Assembly (NCBI RefSeq): GCF_016907895.1 | Contig: NZ_JAFBCV010000007.1 | Span: forward strand, 124,001-188,000 | DNA length: 64,000 nt | Origin: Shouchella xiaoxiensis | GTDB taxonomy: Bacteria > Bacillota > Bacilli > Bacillales > Bacillaceae_D | Direction of reading: 5' to 3' | In this document: positions 1 through 8,750 of the stretch, in pieces | Position numbering within the stretch: position 1 is the first letter of the stretch | Layout: every line of letters begins with the position of its first letter | Made by a program: the position numbers and the translations under genes | The notes under the pieces: model-generated | The model's database searches: none | Seen by the model: the letters and a program-made list of their open reading frames with translations, nothing else | What the model was told of the DNA's origin: nothing

Positions 1-446
1 GCTTTTGCATAATAAATATCGCCCAGCCTGTCTTTATCTATAAATGACTTTAACACTTGGGCATTTGTCCCAAACCGCCTAACATAACCAACCTGCAGGA
101 TGTTTCCACTTTCTCTCGCGGCTTCTGCTACTAGCTCCGCCTCTTTCACCGTCATTGCTAATGGCTTTTCGACAAGAACATGTTTTCCTGCTCGTAAAGC
201 CCGCACAGCAAGATCTGCATGCGTTTTGTTCCAAGTACAAATGCTGACTGCATCAACGTCAGGACTAGCAAAAACGTCTTCGGGATCTGTGTACACTTGT
301 CTCACATCGTAGGTAGCAGCTTTTTCTTTGGCGCGTTGTTCATTCATATCGCACAAGCCATACAGCTCAACCTGCTCATTTGCTACATAAGACTTAATAT
401 GCATATCAGAAATGGTTCCAAGACCTATTACAACTACTTTTAGCAT
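1..446 (-). CDS. Gfo/Idh/MocA family oxidoreductase, 3' end outside window
   Basis: Likely NAD(P)-dependent sugar or inositol-type dehydrogenase acting in the cytoplasm. About 148 codons are present, from the ATG at 446. The N-terminus reads VVVIGLGTISDMH, a Rossmann dinucleotide-binding loop, and an EKP motif follows near residue 90; together these are typical of the family. The start codon follows directly on the TAA of the upstream gene at 447, so the two are co-transcribed and probably translationally coupled. The neighbour, a sugar-phosphate isomerase/epimerase-like protein, fits carbohydrate catabolism. The substrate cannot be told and the C-terminal domain is missing here. Confidence 0.9.
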   Translation of the reverse strand, partial: MLKVVVIGLGTISDMHIKSYVANEQVELYGLCDMNEQRAKEKAATYDVRQVYTDPEDVFASPDVDAVSICTWNKTHADLAVRALRAGKHVLVEKPLAMTVKEAELVAEAARESGNILQVGYVRRFGTNAQVLKSFIDKDRLGDIYYAK

Positions 447-1361
447 TTACTTTTCCACCTTCTCATCTAGTGTTTTCCAACCATCTACTTGCACTTCGTC
501 CCACAGCCGCTTGACATTATTCATGCCAATTCGCGATCCGACAAAACAATCCTCCATTCCTTCAAACTCAATTACCACGTAACCATCGTATTGATCGACT
601 TTCAGCTGGCGAATGATTTCACGAATCGGCAATTCCCCATGCCCCACAATTGCTCCCCTAAGAAAATTTCCATTCGTCGTTTTAATCCATGGTCCTTCTC
701 CTGGATTCTCATAGTAGGGACGCACATAAAAGTCCTTAAAATGAACCGTTGCCGCAGCAGGAAGGTTTTTTCGCAGGCCAACGAGAGGATCTTCGTCAAC
801 GCACAAGAAATTACCTATATCCAATGTAGTTTTAAAGTTATCGCGATTTACTGCCCGCAGCACTCGTTGAACTCGGTCGCTCGCCTGCACATTAAAGCCG
901 TGGTTTTCAATCGTGGTCGTAATGCCGTATTTTGTTGCATAATCAGCAATTAGTTGACTTCCTAGTACCATTTCTTTAAGATGCTCTTCAAAATAATGAA
1001 TGGAAATTTCTTCGGGTTTTCTAGAAAAACCCGTTAAGTCATGGCGCATCACCTTAATACCCATTTGCTGGACCACATCAACATGTGTTTTTACTCGCTC
1101 TACTTCCGTATAAAAAGCTTCCTCGGTCGCTTGAATAAAATTTGCAGGAATACAGTAAGCAGAGAGTTCAATTCCCGCACTTGCCGCTTTTTCTCTTATC
1201 GCTAAAGCGAGCTCAGGATTATCAACAACAGAATAACCTGCGGGGACAAGCTCTAGATGTGTGCCACCGTTTGCCGCCACCCAATCAATTGCTTCTAAAA
1301 TAGTTATCCTACCGTCCATTAATGCGCTTACTAAACTATATGAACTTAATCCAACTTTCAT
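447..1361 (-). CDS. Sugar phosphate isomerase/epimerase-like TIM-barrel protein
   Basis: A 304-residue protein of the xylose isomerase-like (AP endonuclease family 2) TIM barrel. Segments consistent with the usual metal-binding strands are TIENHG near residue 152, LDIGNFLC near residue 181, HFKDFYVRP near residue 207 and VIEFEG near residue 273. Proteins of this family isomerise or epimerise keto-sugars, inosose or hydroxypyruvate. The ATG at 1361 has a GGGGAGG site seven bases upstream. It is the first visible gene of a unit that runs on into the Gfo/Idh/MocA gene. The exact substrate is unknown. Confidence 0.88.
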   Translation of the reverse strand: MKVGLSSYSLVSALMDGRITILEAIDWVAANGGTHLELVPAGYSVVDNPELALAIREKAASAGIELSAYCIPANFIQATEEAFYTEVERVKTHVDVVQQMGIKVMRHDLTGFSRKPEEISIHYFEEHLKEMVLGSQLIADYATKYGITTTIENHGFNVQASDRVQRVLRAVNRDNFKTTLDIGNFLCVDEDPLVGLRKNLPAAATVHFKDFYVRPYYENPGEGPWIKTTNGNFLRGAIVGHGELPIREIIRQLKVDQYDGYVVIEFEGMEDCFVGSRIGMNNVKRLWDEVQVDGWKTLDEKVEK

Positions 1362-1546
1362 CTCTATTCCTCCCCTACATTCAATCTCCTCTTACTGTTA
1401 CACTTCGCTACAAACCGATGATTTCCTCTTACTTTTTATCTCTCATCTGAGCGAGACATCGATTATTCTGAGATTTAATCAGCCACAATCTTCCTGTTCA
1501 TAGTATGATGGAACTACCTCATCTATAGTAAAAAGGAGAGAACGAT

Positions 1547-2899
1547 GTGCAGTTAACAATTAAAGCTACAGGTGAACATGTTGAAGTTCTATCACACTTA
1601 CTTGCCAAAAACCCACACCGCTTGTATGAACGTGAGGTAAATGGACATCTTGTCCGTATGTTTTTTTCCCATTTTTCTTATCAGTATGTAGAAGTAACTT
1701 TTTTTGTTACGCCTGACTCTATAGAGCTTTCTCGAGACAATGCCGACGCCTTTGACATTACCTCCTATATTAATGACCGTGAGTTTGCCATCTCCAGCAT
1801 TTTTTGTACGCTGCTCCGCTCTGCGCTTGGCACCGCGTTAAATGGGAAACCGAAGGAAGCTTATTTATCTTGGGTTGATTACGCATTTCAGCTTGAATTT
1901 TCTATTGGTCCTCTTGCCAAACCAGTAGGAGATCACTTGCTAAATCGATTGTTTGAACCGCTTGGTTATGAAGTTTTTATTGAGTTAAGCGATCAGAAAG
2001 CACCTGCTGACATTAAAGATAAAGGCTCTGCACAAATGATTACATTAAAAGGAAAGACAAGTTTACAAACAGGTTTAAGACAGCTCTTTGTGCTCATTCC
2101 GGTGCTGGATGACTACAAACATTACTATATTGACGAAAAAGAAGTTGAAAAGATAAACCGCTACGGCGAAGGTTGGCTTGAGAACCACCCTGAACGCTCA
2201 TACATTCTTGAAAAAGCACTACGCTTTAAAGCCGTTTATCAGCAATATGAACAAACAGAAAGGAAAACCAAAGACTCTGCTCAACCAGTAAAACCTGTTC
2301 GCTTAAATGAGCAACGCTACGAAACGATTGTCTCCTACGTGAACTCCTTAAAAAAGAAAACATCCGTTGTCGATTTCGGTTCTGGCGAGGGAAAGCTCAC
2401 TTCGCAATTAGGCTACATTCAAGGAATTCAGACGTTGTTTGCAGTTGAGCCTTCTGAACCAGCAATGAACAAAGCATTAAAACGATTTGAGAAACGCTTG
2501 GAGGATCCACGGTTTCTTCAGCCAATTCCCGTAAGGAGTTCCTTATTTTATTACGATGAACGATTGCAAGATATGGACGTAATGATCTTATGCGAAGTAA
2601 TTGAACACATTGACGAACAGCGTTTGCCAAAAATAATGGATACCCTACTCGATCGATACCGTCCAAACACACTGCTTATTTCGACTCCAAACCAAGAATA
2701 TAATCAGATTTATGATATGGGAGTAGGTTACCGACATCCTGACCACCGCTTTGAATGGACAAGAGATCAGTTTAAGAACTGGTGTGAAACAACTAATAAT
2801 GGACATTACGATTTATCCTTCACTGGGATTGGGGAGGAGCACGCTTCATTCGGATGCCCCACTCAACTATGTTGCTTTACGAGAAAGGAGCCAAGCTAA
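1547..2899 (+). CDS. hen1: Bacterial Hen1, RNA 3'-terminal ribose 2'-O-methyltransferase
   Basis: A 450-residue bacterial Hen1. The N-terminal half (about 1-240) is the bacteria-specific domain found in Pnkp-associated Hen1. The C-terminal half is an S-adenosylmethionine methyltransferase: motif VVDFGSGEG near residue 273, the metal-site segment EVIEH at about 350-354, and HPDHRFEWT near 397 with the further His. In studied homologues it methylates the 2'-OH at the 3' end of cleaved RNA before Pnkp reseals the break, making the repaired site resistant to recleavage. The start is GTG at 1547 with AAGGAG upstream; the overlapping ATG at 1545 meets a stop after three codons. The stop abuts the pnkp start. 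Confidence 0.93.
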   Translation: MQLTIKATGEHVEVLSHLLAKNPHRLYEREVNGHLVRMFFSHFSYQYVEVTFFVTPDSIELSRDNADAFDITSYINDREFAISSIFCTLLRSALGTALNGKPKEAYLSWVDYAFQLEFSIGPLAKPVGDHLLNRLFEPLGYEVFIELSDQKAPADIKDKGSAQMITLKGKTSLQTGLRQLFVLIPVLDDYKHYYIDEKEVEKINRYGEGWLENHPERSYILEKALRFKAVYQQYEQTERKTKDSAQPVKPVRLNEQRYETIVSYVNSLKKKTSVVDFGSGEGKLTSQLGYIQGIQTLFAVEPSEPAMNKALKRFEKRLEDPRFLQPIPVRSSLFYYDERLQDMDVMILCEVIEHIDEQRLPKIMDTLLDRYRPNTLLISTPNQEYNQIYDMGVGYRHPDHRFEWTRDQFKNWCETTNNGHYDLSFTGIGEEHASFGCPTQLCCFTRKEPS

Positions 2900-5485
2900 A
2901 TGGATATGTATCTACCTTACGCCGGAATTATTCTTTGTATCGGGCCTTCCAATAGTGGAAAAACCACGTTACTCCAATCTTGGATTGCCGCTGGCACCGT
3001 TAAACGTTCTGAAGTCGTCAGCTCAGACGATTTTCGCGAGCTCGTGGGTGATCTCCGTTTTCTTGATTGGAAAGGGCGCCCAAGGGACGAGGCTAATTCT
3101 TTAATCGATCAATATCAAGAACTATCGAGGGAAGCCTTTCAAACGATGGACGCAGTTGTTGAAACAAGATGTCGTTTAAATAAGTTAACAATCATTGACG
3201 CAACACATCTGCATCCAGATGATCGAGAGCGCTACCGTCAACTAGCAAAGAAGCACCATTTACCCATACTTTCACTCGTTTTTCATATGGATGAACAAAC
3301 GTTATTAGATCGAGACAACAACCGAGAAGAACCACGAGGAAAAAAGCGCATTAAGCAACAGTTCCAATCATTTAAACGTGAATTACGTTTTCTAAAAAAA
3401 GAACGCTATGCCCGGATTTACACGATTAAGGACGGCGAGCCTTTGAGTGTCATACGCCAAAAGAATTCACCGCTTGAATTAGAACTACAATCAGGATTCG
3501 ATATAGTCGGGGATATTCATGGATGTTTTGATGAATGGTTGGAATTACTAACGAAGCTTGGCTATCAGAAAAATGAAGCAGGCTTATACATTCATCCAGA
3601 AGGTCGAAAGTTTATTTCTTTAGGAGATATTATGAGTCGTGGTCCGAAGTCGCTGCCGACAATGCTCTTTTTTTATCGCCATCTCGAGGCTGGTTTAGCC
3701 TATATGATTGACAGCAATCACGGTTGGAAAATTGCCCGCTGGCTTGACGGCAAGGACGTCCAACTCACTCACGGTGATGAAAAAATGATGCAGGAACTAC
3801 AAGCGTTTGAGCAGGCGAACGGACGAGAAAAAACAGAGGAATTAAAATTAAAGCTCAAGGAGATGCTCCTGCAAGCACCTTCCCATTACATCATCAAGAA
3901 ACAGGGAGTGCCCACAGCCGCTTGTGTCCATGCCGGTATCCGTGATGAATGGATCGGTAAACAATCTCATGCCATTAGTGACTTTTGCCGCTATGGCGAT
4001 ACTGATGGATTTGATGAGCAGCAAAAGCCCATCCGCAAAGATTGGACCATCAACCATAAAAACAGCTTACTTATTATCTGGGGACATGACCCGAGGAAAA
4101 AAGCGACGATTTTAAACCAAACAATCAACATTGATCAAGGTGCTGTATTCGGTGGTGAATTAACGGCTTTTCGTTACCCTGAAAAAGAACGCGTTTCCGT
4201 TAATGTCGAGACAGATTATTCAGACGGCTCCCATAACCCTTTATTAGAACTGGAAAAAAAGCGCTTTGACTTACCAAACTTAACGAAGTATATGGATGGA
4301 TACTCGACATCAACGGAGGATTTTGGCGATATCCATGTTGGCAAGCAGCAGATCATTCCCGCCTTTGATGCTGTCTCACATGTCACTGTCCCGTTAGAAG
4401 AACTTGTTTACATTCCACCAACGATGAGCCCGACTCCTGCGCCTTCATCGCTTGATTCGTATTTAGAGCATCCGCAAGAAGCGATTAATTATTACCAACA
4501 AAAGGGTGTAAATCGCATGATTGCAGAAAAGAAACATATGGGCAGCCGCGCTGTTCTCCTGCTGTTTAAATCAAAAGAGACGGGCGTACGTTACATCGAT
4601 CAAGCTAGTCTCGGAGTTATTTATACCCGAACTGGAAGAGCATTCTTTGATAAAGATACTGAAGCTAAAGTACTTGAAAAATTGTGCATTGACCTACAGC
4701 CTTATTACGAGAAACATAAAACTGACTTTGTTTTGCTTGATGCGGAGATTATGCCTTGGAATTTAAAAGCAAAAGAACTCATTGCTCAGCAATATGCGCA
4801 TGTGGCGGAGAATGCGCGCATGGATCGTAGTCATCTGATTGATAAAATGCAGAATAGTACGCTCGACCATGATCTGTCCGAATGGCTTTACGATTATCAA
4901 AACAAGCTTGCTCACACGGAAATTTTTGAACAAGTCTATCAGAAATACTGCTGGGAGATTCACGGTCTTAATGAGATTCAAATTGCTCCATTCCATATTT
5001 TAGCCCATAGCAATAAAACGTTTTTTGATCAGTCTCATGAATGGCATATGGGAATGAATGAACAGCTATCTGAACGATCTTCTTTGTTTGTCCGAACGGA
5101 ATACAAGATCATTGATTCAGATGCTTCCGCTGCCGATGTGATCTCATGGTGGGAAAAGATTACCGCCGACGGACATGAAGGGATAGTCATTAAACCAGAC
5201 CTATTTATTAGTAAAGAAAAGGGGAAATTAATTCAACCTGCAATTAAAGTGCGCGGTCAGAAGTACCTTCACATTATCTACGGAATCGATTATCTAGAAC
5301 CGCATAACCTCAAGCGTTTGAAGAAACGCAATGTCTCGAAGAAACAAAAGCTCGCGTTAAAAGAATTTGCGCTTGGCGTTGAAGGCATTCGCCGTTTTGT
5401 TGAAGAAGAGTCTGTTGAACGTGTGCATGAATGTGTTTTAGCAACACTAGGGCTTGAAAGCGACCCCGTTGATCCCCGCCTTTAA
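2900..5485 (+). CDS. pnkp: Polynucleotide kinase-phosphatase-ligase (bacterial Pnkp)
   Basis: An 861-residue three-domain RNA repair enzyme. The kinase has P-loop GPSNSGKT at 15-22. The metallophosphatase has GDIHG near 203-207, LGDIMSRGP, SNHG, CVHAG, WGHDP and IDQGAVFGG. The ligase/adenylyltransferase has KHMGSR with the nucleophilic Lys near 545, DAEIMPW, EGIVIKP and IKVRGQKY. It trims 2',3'-cyclic phosphate, phosphorylates 5'-OH and, with Hen1, seals RNA. The phosphatase motif has S where GDxVDRGP has the second D, and SNHG replaces GNHD; the known metal and phosphate ligands (D of GD, R, N, H) remain. TAA of hen1 and this ATG are directly adjacent, so the pair is an operon. Confidence 0.95.
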   Translation: MDMYLPYAGIILCIGPSNSGKTTLLQSWIAAGTVKRSEVVSSDDFRELVGDLRFLDWKGRPRDEANSLIDQYQELSREAFQTMDAVVETRCRLNKLTIIDATHLHPDDRERYRQLAKKHHLPILSLVFHMDEQTLLDRDNNREEPRGKKRIKQQFQSFKRELRFLKKERYARIYTIKDGEPLSVIRQKNSPLELELQSGFDIVGDIHGCFDEWLELLTKLGYQKNEAGLYIHPEGRKFISLGDIMSRGPKSLPTMLFFYRHLEAGLAYMIDSNHGWKIARWLDGKDVQLTHGDEKMMQELQAFEQANGREKTEELKLKLKEMLLQAPSHYIIKKQGVPTAACVHAGIRDEWIGKQSHAISDFCRYGDTDGFDEQQKPIRKDWTINHKNSLLIIWGHDPRKKATILNQTINIDQGAVFGGELTAFRYPEKERVSVNVETDYSDGSHNPLLELEKKRFDLPNLTKYMDGYSTSTEDFGDIHVGKQQIIPAFDAVSHVTVPLEELVYIPPTMSPTPAPSSLDSYLEHPQEAINYYQQKGVNRMIAEKKHMGSRAVLLLFKSKETGVRYIDQASLGVIYTRTGRAFFDKDTEAKVLEKLCIDLQPYYEKHKTDFVLLDAEIMPWNLKAKELIAQQYAHVAENARMDRSHLIDKMQNSTLDHDLSEWLYDYQNKLAHTEIFEQVYQKYCWEIHGLNEIQIAPFHILAHSNKTFFDQSHEWHMGMNEQLSERSSLFVRTEYKIIDSDASAADVISWWEKITADGHEGIVIKPDLFISKEKGKLIQPAIKVRGQKYLHIIYGIDYLEPHNLKRLKKRNVSKKQKLALKEFALGVEGIRRFVEEESVERVHECVLATLGLESDPVDPRL

Positions 5486-5489
5486 ACGA

Positions 5490-5529
5490 AACAGCCTCCT
5501 GCAAAGCGCCGGAGGCTGTTTTCTTTTTT
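5490..5529. terminator. Bidirectional terminator between pnkp and wrbA
   Basis: A perfect 10-bp stem (AACAGCCTCC with GGAGGCTGTT) is followed by a run of T on the plus strand, and A-rich DNA precedes it for the minus strand. It lies between the convergent ends of pnkp and wrbA. Confidence 0.9.
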
Positions 5530-6136
5530 ATAAACTGGTGGCAATGGCGTTTGCAACAGCAGCTGTTCGTTTTGCCTGATGCTTAACAGCTGATTCCACA
5601 TCTTCAACCATCTTCCCATTTTGATCAACCGTAACACTTGTTCCATAAGGGTTCCCACCAGCCGCAAAAGTTACTGGGTCCGTGTAGGCAGGTGCAGCAA
5701 CGATCGCGCCCCAATGGTACATTGTTGTATAAAGAGACAGGATTGTTTGCTCCTGACCACCATGAGCATTTGCTGCTGACGACATCGCGCTAACAACTTT
5801 GTTTGCTAGCTTACCTTCTCCCCATAGCCCGCCTAATGTATCAAAGAATTGTTTTGCTTGTCCCGGCACAACGCCAAAACGTGAAGGAACGCTAAAGATA
5901 TACGAATCTGCCCAAAGCATATCATCAGTCGTTACTTCCGGAACATGAGCTGTGGCGTCAACATGATTTCGCCAAGCAGCGTTTGAATCAATTGCCGCTT
6001 TAGGTGCAAGCTCTGGAAACTTAAGGAGTCTAACTTCAGCACCTTCACTCTCAGCAGCTTCCTGAGCCCATTGGGCAAGCTGATAATTTGTTCCTGTTGA
6101 GCTGTAATAGATAACTGCAACTTTTACATTTGCCAT
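5528..6136 (-). CDS. wrbA: NAD(P)H:quinone oxidoreductase, WrbA family
   Basis: A 202-residue flavodoxin-like protein, normal length for WrbA. It starts with a hydrophobic strand and the FMN phosphate loop SSTGTNYQLA near residues 12-21. The SVPSRFGVVPGQAKQFFDTLGG region and the GGQEQT segment match WrbA. The enzyme reduces quinones by two electrons with FMN and NAD(P)H, which limits semiquinone stress. The ATG at 6136 has AAAGGAGAGG upstream. It lies 53 bp downstream of an SDR gene on the same strand and may be co-transcribed with it. Confidence 0.92.
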   Translation of the reverse strand: MANVKVAVIYYSSTGTNYQLAQWAQEAAESEGAEVRLLKFPELAPKAAIDSNAAWRNHVDATAHVPEVTTDDMLWADSYIFSVPSRFGVVPGQAKQFFDTLGGLWGEGKLANKVVSAMSSAANAHGGQEQTILSLYTTMYHWGAIVAAPAYTDPVTFAAGGNPYGTSVTVDQNGKMVEDVESAVKHQAKRTAAVANAIATSL

Positions 6137-6189
6137 TTATAAACCTCTCCTTTTTCAAGTCTAAAGCCCTATACCCTAAAAGGAAAGAT

Positions 6190-6981
6190 CTAAAGCGCTT
6201 TTACAAGTCCTCCATCAACAAGAAACGCTTGTCCCGTTACATACGTATTTGCCCCTGAACATAGAAAGACAGCTTGGCGCGCGAATTCTTCCGGTTCCCC
6301 GTAACGCCCGATAGGGATAGCACTCTGCTCTCCTGCCTGTACGTCTTCAAAAGTTTGTCCTAAACGTTCGGCTTTTTTCTGGTCAAGCTGCGCGAGCCGG
6401 TCAGTTGCAATTCGCCCCGGACCAAGTGTATTAATAAGAATATGATCTTTTGCTAACTCTTGAGACAAGCTTTTCGCCAGCCCAACAACTCCAGCTCGAA
6501 ACGTATTCGAAAGGAGTAAGTTGTCGAGTGACTGCTTAATCGATGACGAGGCAAAGTTTAAAATATGACCGCCTCCTTGCTCACGCATATGTGGAATGAC
6601 CTCTCGAATGGCTCGAACATAACTTAGCAAATTCAATTCAAATGCTGCCTGCCAATCATCATCACTGAATTGATCAAATCCTCCTGCCGGTGGTCCGCCA
6701 GAATTATTTATGAGCACATCAACAGAACCATGCTTCTCTTTCGTGTAAGCGACCACCTTTTTTACATCATCTACTTGTGTGACATCACAAACATGATAAT
6801 CGATCTGAGCCTGCACGTTTTTTTGTTTAATCTCAGCTGTTGTTTTTTCTAATTCTTCAACGTTGCGACTCGTAATAACGACCTTTGCTCCTTCTTCAGC
6901 AAACAATTCGGCCGTCGCTCGACCAAGACCCTTACTTGCTGCCATAACAATAACTGATTTCCCTGCTAAATGTAGATCCAT
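6190..6981 (-). CDS. SDR-family oxidoreductase with altered catalytic motif
   Basis: A 263-residue short-chain dehydrogenase/reductase fold. The cofactor loop reads AASKGLG instead of TGxxxGIG, NNSGG replaces NNAG, and the C-terminal GQAFLVDGG is standard. The usual YxxxK is not seen: the aligned stretch is LLLSNTFRAGVVGLAKS, so Ser and Arg occupy the Tyr and Lys positions. The catalytic Ser segment (ASSSIKQ) is present. It may be an atypical reductase or a non-enzymatic member; known bacterial subgroups labelled 3-oxoacyl-ACP reductase-like share this loss. The ATG at 6981 is preferred because GGAGG stands seven bases upstream; the ATG at 6987 is too close. Confidence 0.85.
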   Translation of the reverse strand: MDLHLAGKSVIVMAASKGLGRATAELFAEEGAKVVITSRNVEELEKTTAEIKQKNVQAQIDYHVCDVTQVDDVKKVVAYTKEKHGSVDVLINNSGGPPAGGFDQFSDDDWQAAFELNLLSYVRAIREVIPHMREQGGGHILNFASSSIKQSLDNLLLSNTFRAGVVGLAKSLSQELAKDHILINTLGPGRIATDRLAQLDQKKAERLGQTFEDVQAGEQSAIPIGRYGEPEEFARQAVFLCSGANTYVTGQAFLVDGGLVKAL

Positions 6982-7042
6982 CTTCATTCCTCCTCGCCTT
7001 CTTTTTCAAGTGTAAACTTTTTTTTAGCGCTCTTCGAATGAT

Positions 7043-7963
7043 TTACTCAGCCTTTACCGAATGCTCTTTAATGAGCTGAATCATCCGTTCAGCGTGCAGA
7101 TGGGGAATCATATGTCCAGCGCTGTTTAATTGATGACCTTTAGCGTGAGGAAGCTCGGACATTAAACGTTTTGCCTGTTCATTTACACCAAAGGGATCCT
7201 GCTCACCAGTTAGAATAAATACAGGTGTCTCTATTCGACTATAATGTTTGCTTTCCTTGAAAGCACTTTGTGCAAACAGTTGAACATCTTGCCGATTCGC
7301 GAGAAACTGTTGTTTTGTCAATCCGAGATTATAGACAAGCCTCCCGTAGTTAGAAGGGGGCTTTTCCGGAGCAAACGTCGCTTTTAGCATTCCATTTGCT
7401 AAAAACCAACCAAAGAAAGTAGAGCATATTGCCATTAAAATAAGCTTGCCAATAACCGGTACTGCAAGAAGTGTTGAGACTGGCTCCCCGTGTTCTGCAG
7501 GATAACCCTCTTTATAAATAGCTGCTGCTACCAGAGCAACGCCCTTCACCTCATTTGGATATTGCCTTGCGTACGAAAGTGCCATCGCCCCACTCCACGA
7601 ATGGGCAACTAAAATTGGATCTTTTATGTTTAATTTGCTCAGCGCTTTTTTTATAAGGGCAGCTTGTTTTTCTGGTGTCCATAACCGGTCATCCCGCTTA
7701 CTTTTTCCATAACCGGGTCGATCAAATGCAATAGCTTGGAACCCAGCATGACTTGCAGCTTTTATACTCTCTGAAAAATCATCTGCACAAAGAATAGCTC
7801 CGTGTAAGAAGACTAGAGGCTGCCCACTTCCTTCTTTTAGATAATAGAGTCTCAATCCGTCCACCGATACACTCTCCCTCTGTTTCAGTGAAGGTTTTTG
7901 TTTTTTTATTGGCATAAAGAAAATGCAACAGAGTAAGATGATGCAAATCGTTAGTAATAGCAT
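7043..7963 (-). CDS. Alpha/beta hydrolase, membrane-anchored
   Basis: About 306 residues. It begins with one hydrophobic segment (residues 1-17), so it is probably anchored to the membrane. An alpha/beta hydrolase follows with the oxyanion segment LHGAILCADDF, the nucleophile elbow AHSWSG, the acid in TGEQDPFG and the His in AGHMIPH. The substrate is unknown. The ATG at 7963 is chosen because GGAAAGAGG lies seven bases upstream; a TTG at 7981 is also in frame. It overlaps the end of the MerR gene by 13 bp, so it is likely a target controlled together with that regulator. Confidence 0.82.
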   Translation of the reverse strand: MLLLTICIILLCCIFFMPIKKQKPSLKQRESVSVDGLRLYYLKEGSGQPLVFLHGAILCADDFSESIKAASHAGFQAIAFDRPGYGKSKRDDRLWTPEKQAALIKKALSKLNIKDPILVAHSWSGAMALSYARQYPNEVKGVALVAAAIYKEGYPAEHGEPVSTLLAVPVIGKLILMAICSTFFGWFLANGMLKATFAPEKPPSNYGRLVYNLGLTKQQFLANRQDVQLFAQSAFKESKHYSRIETPVFILTGEQDPFGVNEQAKRLMSELPHAKGHQLNSAGHMIPHLHAERMIQLIKEHSVKAE

Positions 7964-8631
7964 GATGTTGCCTCTTTCCAAAGCGAAACAATAGGTGCTG
8001 GTATTGGATAACAGCCCAAAGTCGCCGAGATATTCCCATTATAAAGCAGCTTATAAAGCTCTTTTATTAAACGTTCATCACCTCCACATAATTTACCTAT
8101 CCATTCATTTAGTCGACTCCCTAAGTCATGCATTTGCATTAAATTGGATTGGTCAACTGATTTTGAATGATTAATTAACAGAAGAAGCGACTTGGTTTCG
8201 TTTGAATCATCGCATAATTTAGGTAAAATAAATTGTAATCGATCAAGCTCCTTGACCGGATCCTCGGTTTTCTTAATCAACTCAAGCAGTAAATGCCAGT
8301 TAAACTGACCCTCTATTTTATGGATATGAAGAAGCCCATTAATTGTCTCTTCCATTTCCTTCAGCTTTTCCTGCTCTCTTTTAACCACTCTTAACTGTTC
8401 TTCCAGTACATTGCTGGATTGTAGCTCAAGTAGCGGTTTCATTCGCTTTAATGAGAAACCCATTCTTTTAAATAACTGAATTTTCGCTAATGTCAGCACT
8501 GATTCTTCACAATACAATCTGTGCTTTCCCTCTGACAGTTTATCCGGTGTTAATAAATGAATTGCATCATAATGTCTTAACGTTCTCGTTGTAACACCTG
8601 ATTTTTTAGCAAGTTCTCCAATGGTCAGCAT
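7951..8631 (-). CDS. MerR-family transcriptional regulator
   Basis: A 226-residue regulator. The N-terminal winged helix-turn-helix reads TIGELAKKSGVTTRTLRHYD, then a second wing, then a long coiled-coil helix rich in Lys/Glu (about 85-120) and a C-terminal effector region. The ATG at 8631 follows AGGGGGG; an upstream ATG at 8652 lacks a good site. It is the first gene of a two-gene unit with the alpha/beta hydrolase. Its own promoter has the 19-bp spacer typical of MerR-controlled promoters, so autoregulation is likely. The ligand is unknown. Confidence 0.9.
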   Translation of the reverse strand: MLTIGELAKKSGVTTRTLRHYDAIHLLTPDKLSEGKHRLYCEESVLTLAKIQLFKRMGFSLKRMKPLLELQSSNVLEEQLRVVKREQEKLKEMEETINGLLHIHKIEGQFNWHLLLELIKKTEDPVKELDRLQFILPKLCDDSNETKSLLLLINHSKSVDQSNLMQMHDLGSRLNEWIGKLCGGDERLIKELYKLLYNGNISATLGCYPIPAPIVSLWKEATSCYY

Positions 8632-8650
8632 GTCATCCCCCCTCCATTCC

Positions 8651-8681
8651 ATTATAAAAGTTTACCTAACGTCAAAATCAA
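8651..8681 (-). promoter_or_regulatory. MerR-type promoter with 19-bp spacer
   Basis: On the minus strand TTGATT (8676-8681) and TATAAT (8651-8656) are separated by 19 bp, the over-long spacer that MerR proteins correct by twisting DNA. The spacer contains GACGTTAGGTAAAC, which resembles MerR-family operators. Confidence 0.65.
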
Positions 8682-8750
8682 GTATCTTTTTAAAAGGATT
8701 TGCGCATTATCTATTGAATGGTAAGTAAAGCTACTAGGGAGGGCTTGAAA

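Noticed and set aside
3503-3750. Pnkp phosphatase as inactive because of GDIMSRGP and SNHG
   Set aside because: The residues reported as essential in the family (first Asp, Arg, Asn, His) are still in place, so inactivity is not supported.
1-5485. Toxin partner for the RNA repair cassette
   Set aside because: The genes on both sides are sugar-catabolic and quinone reductase genes; no nuclease toxin frame was found.
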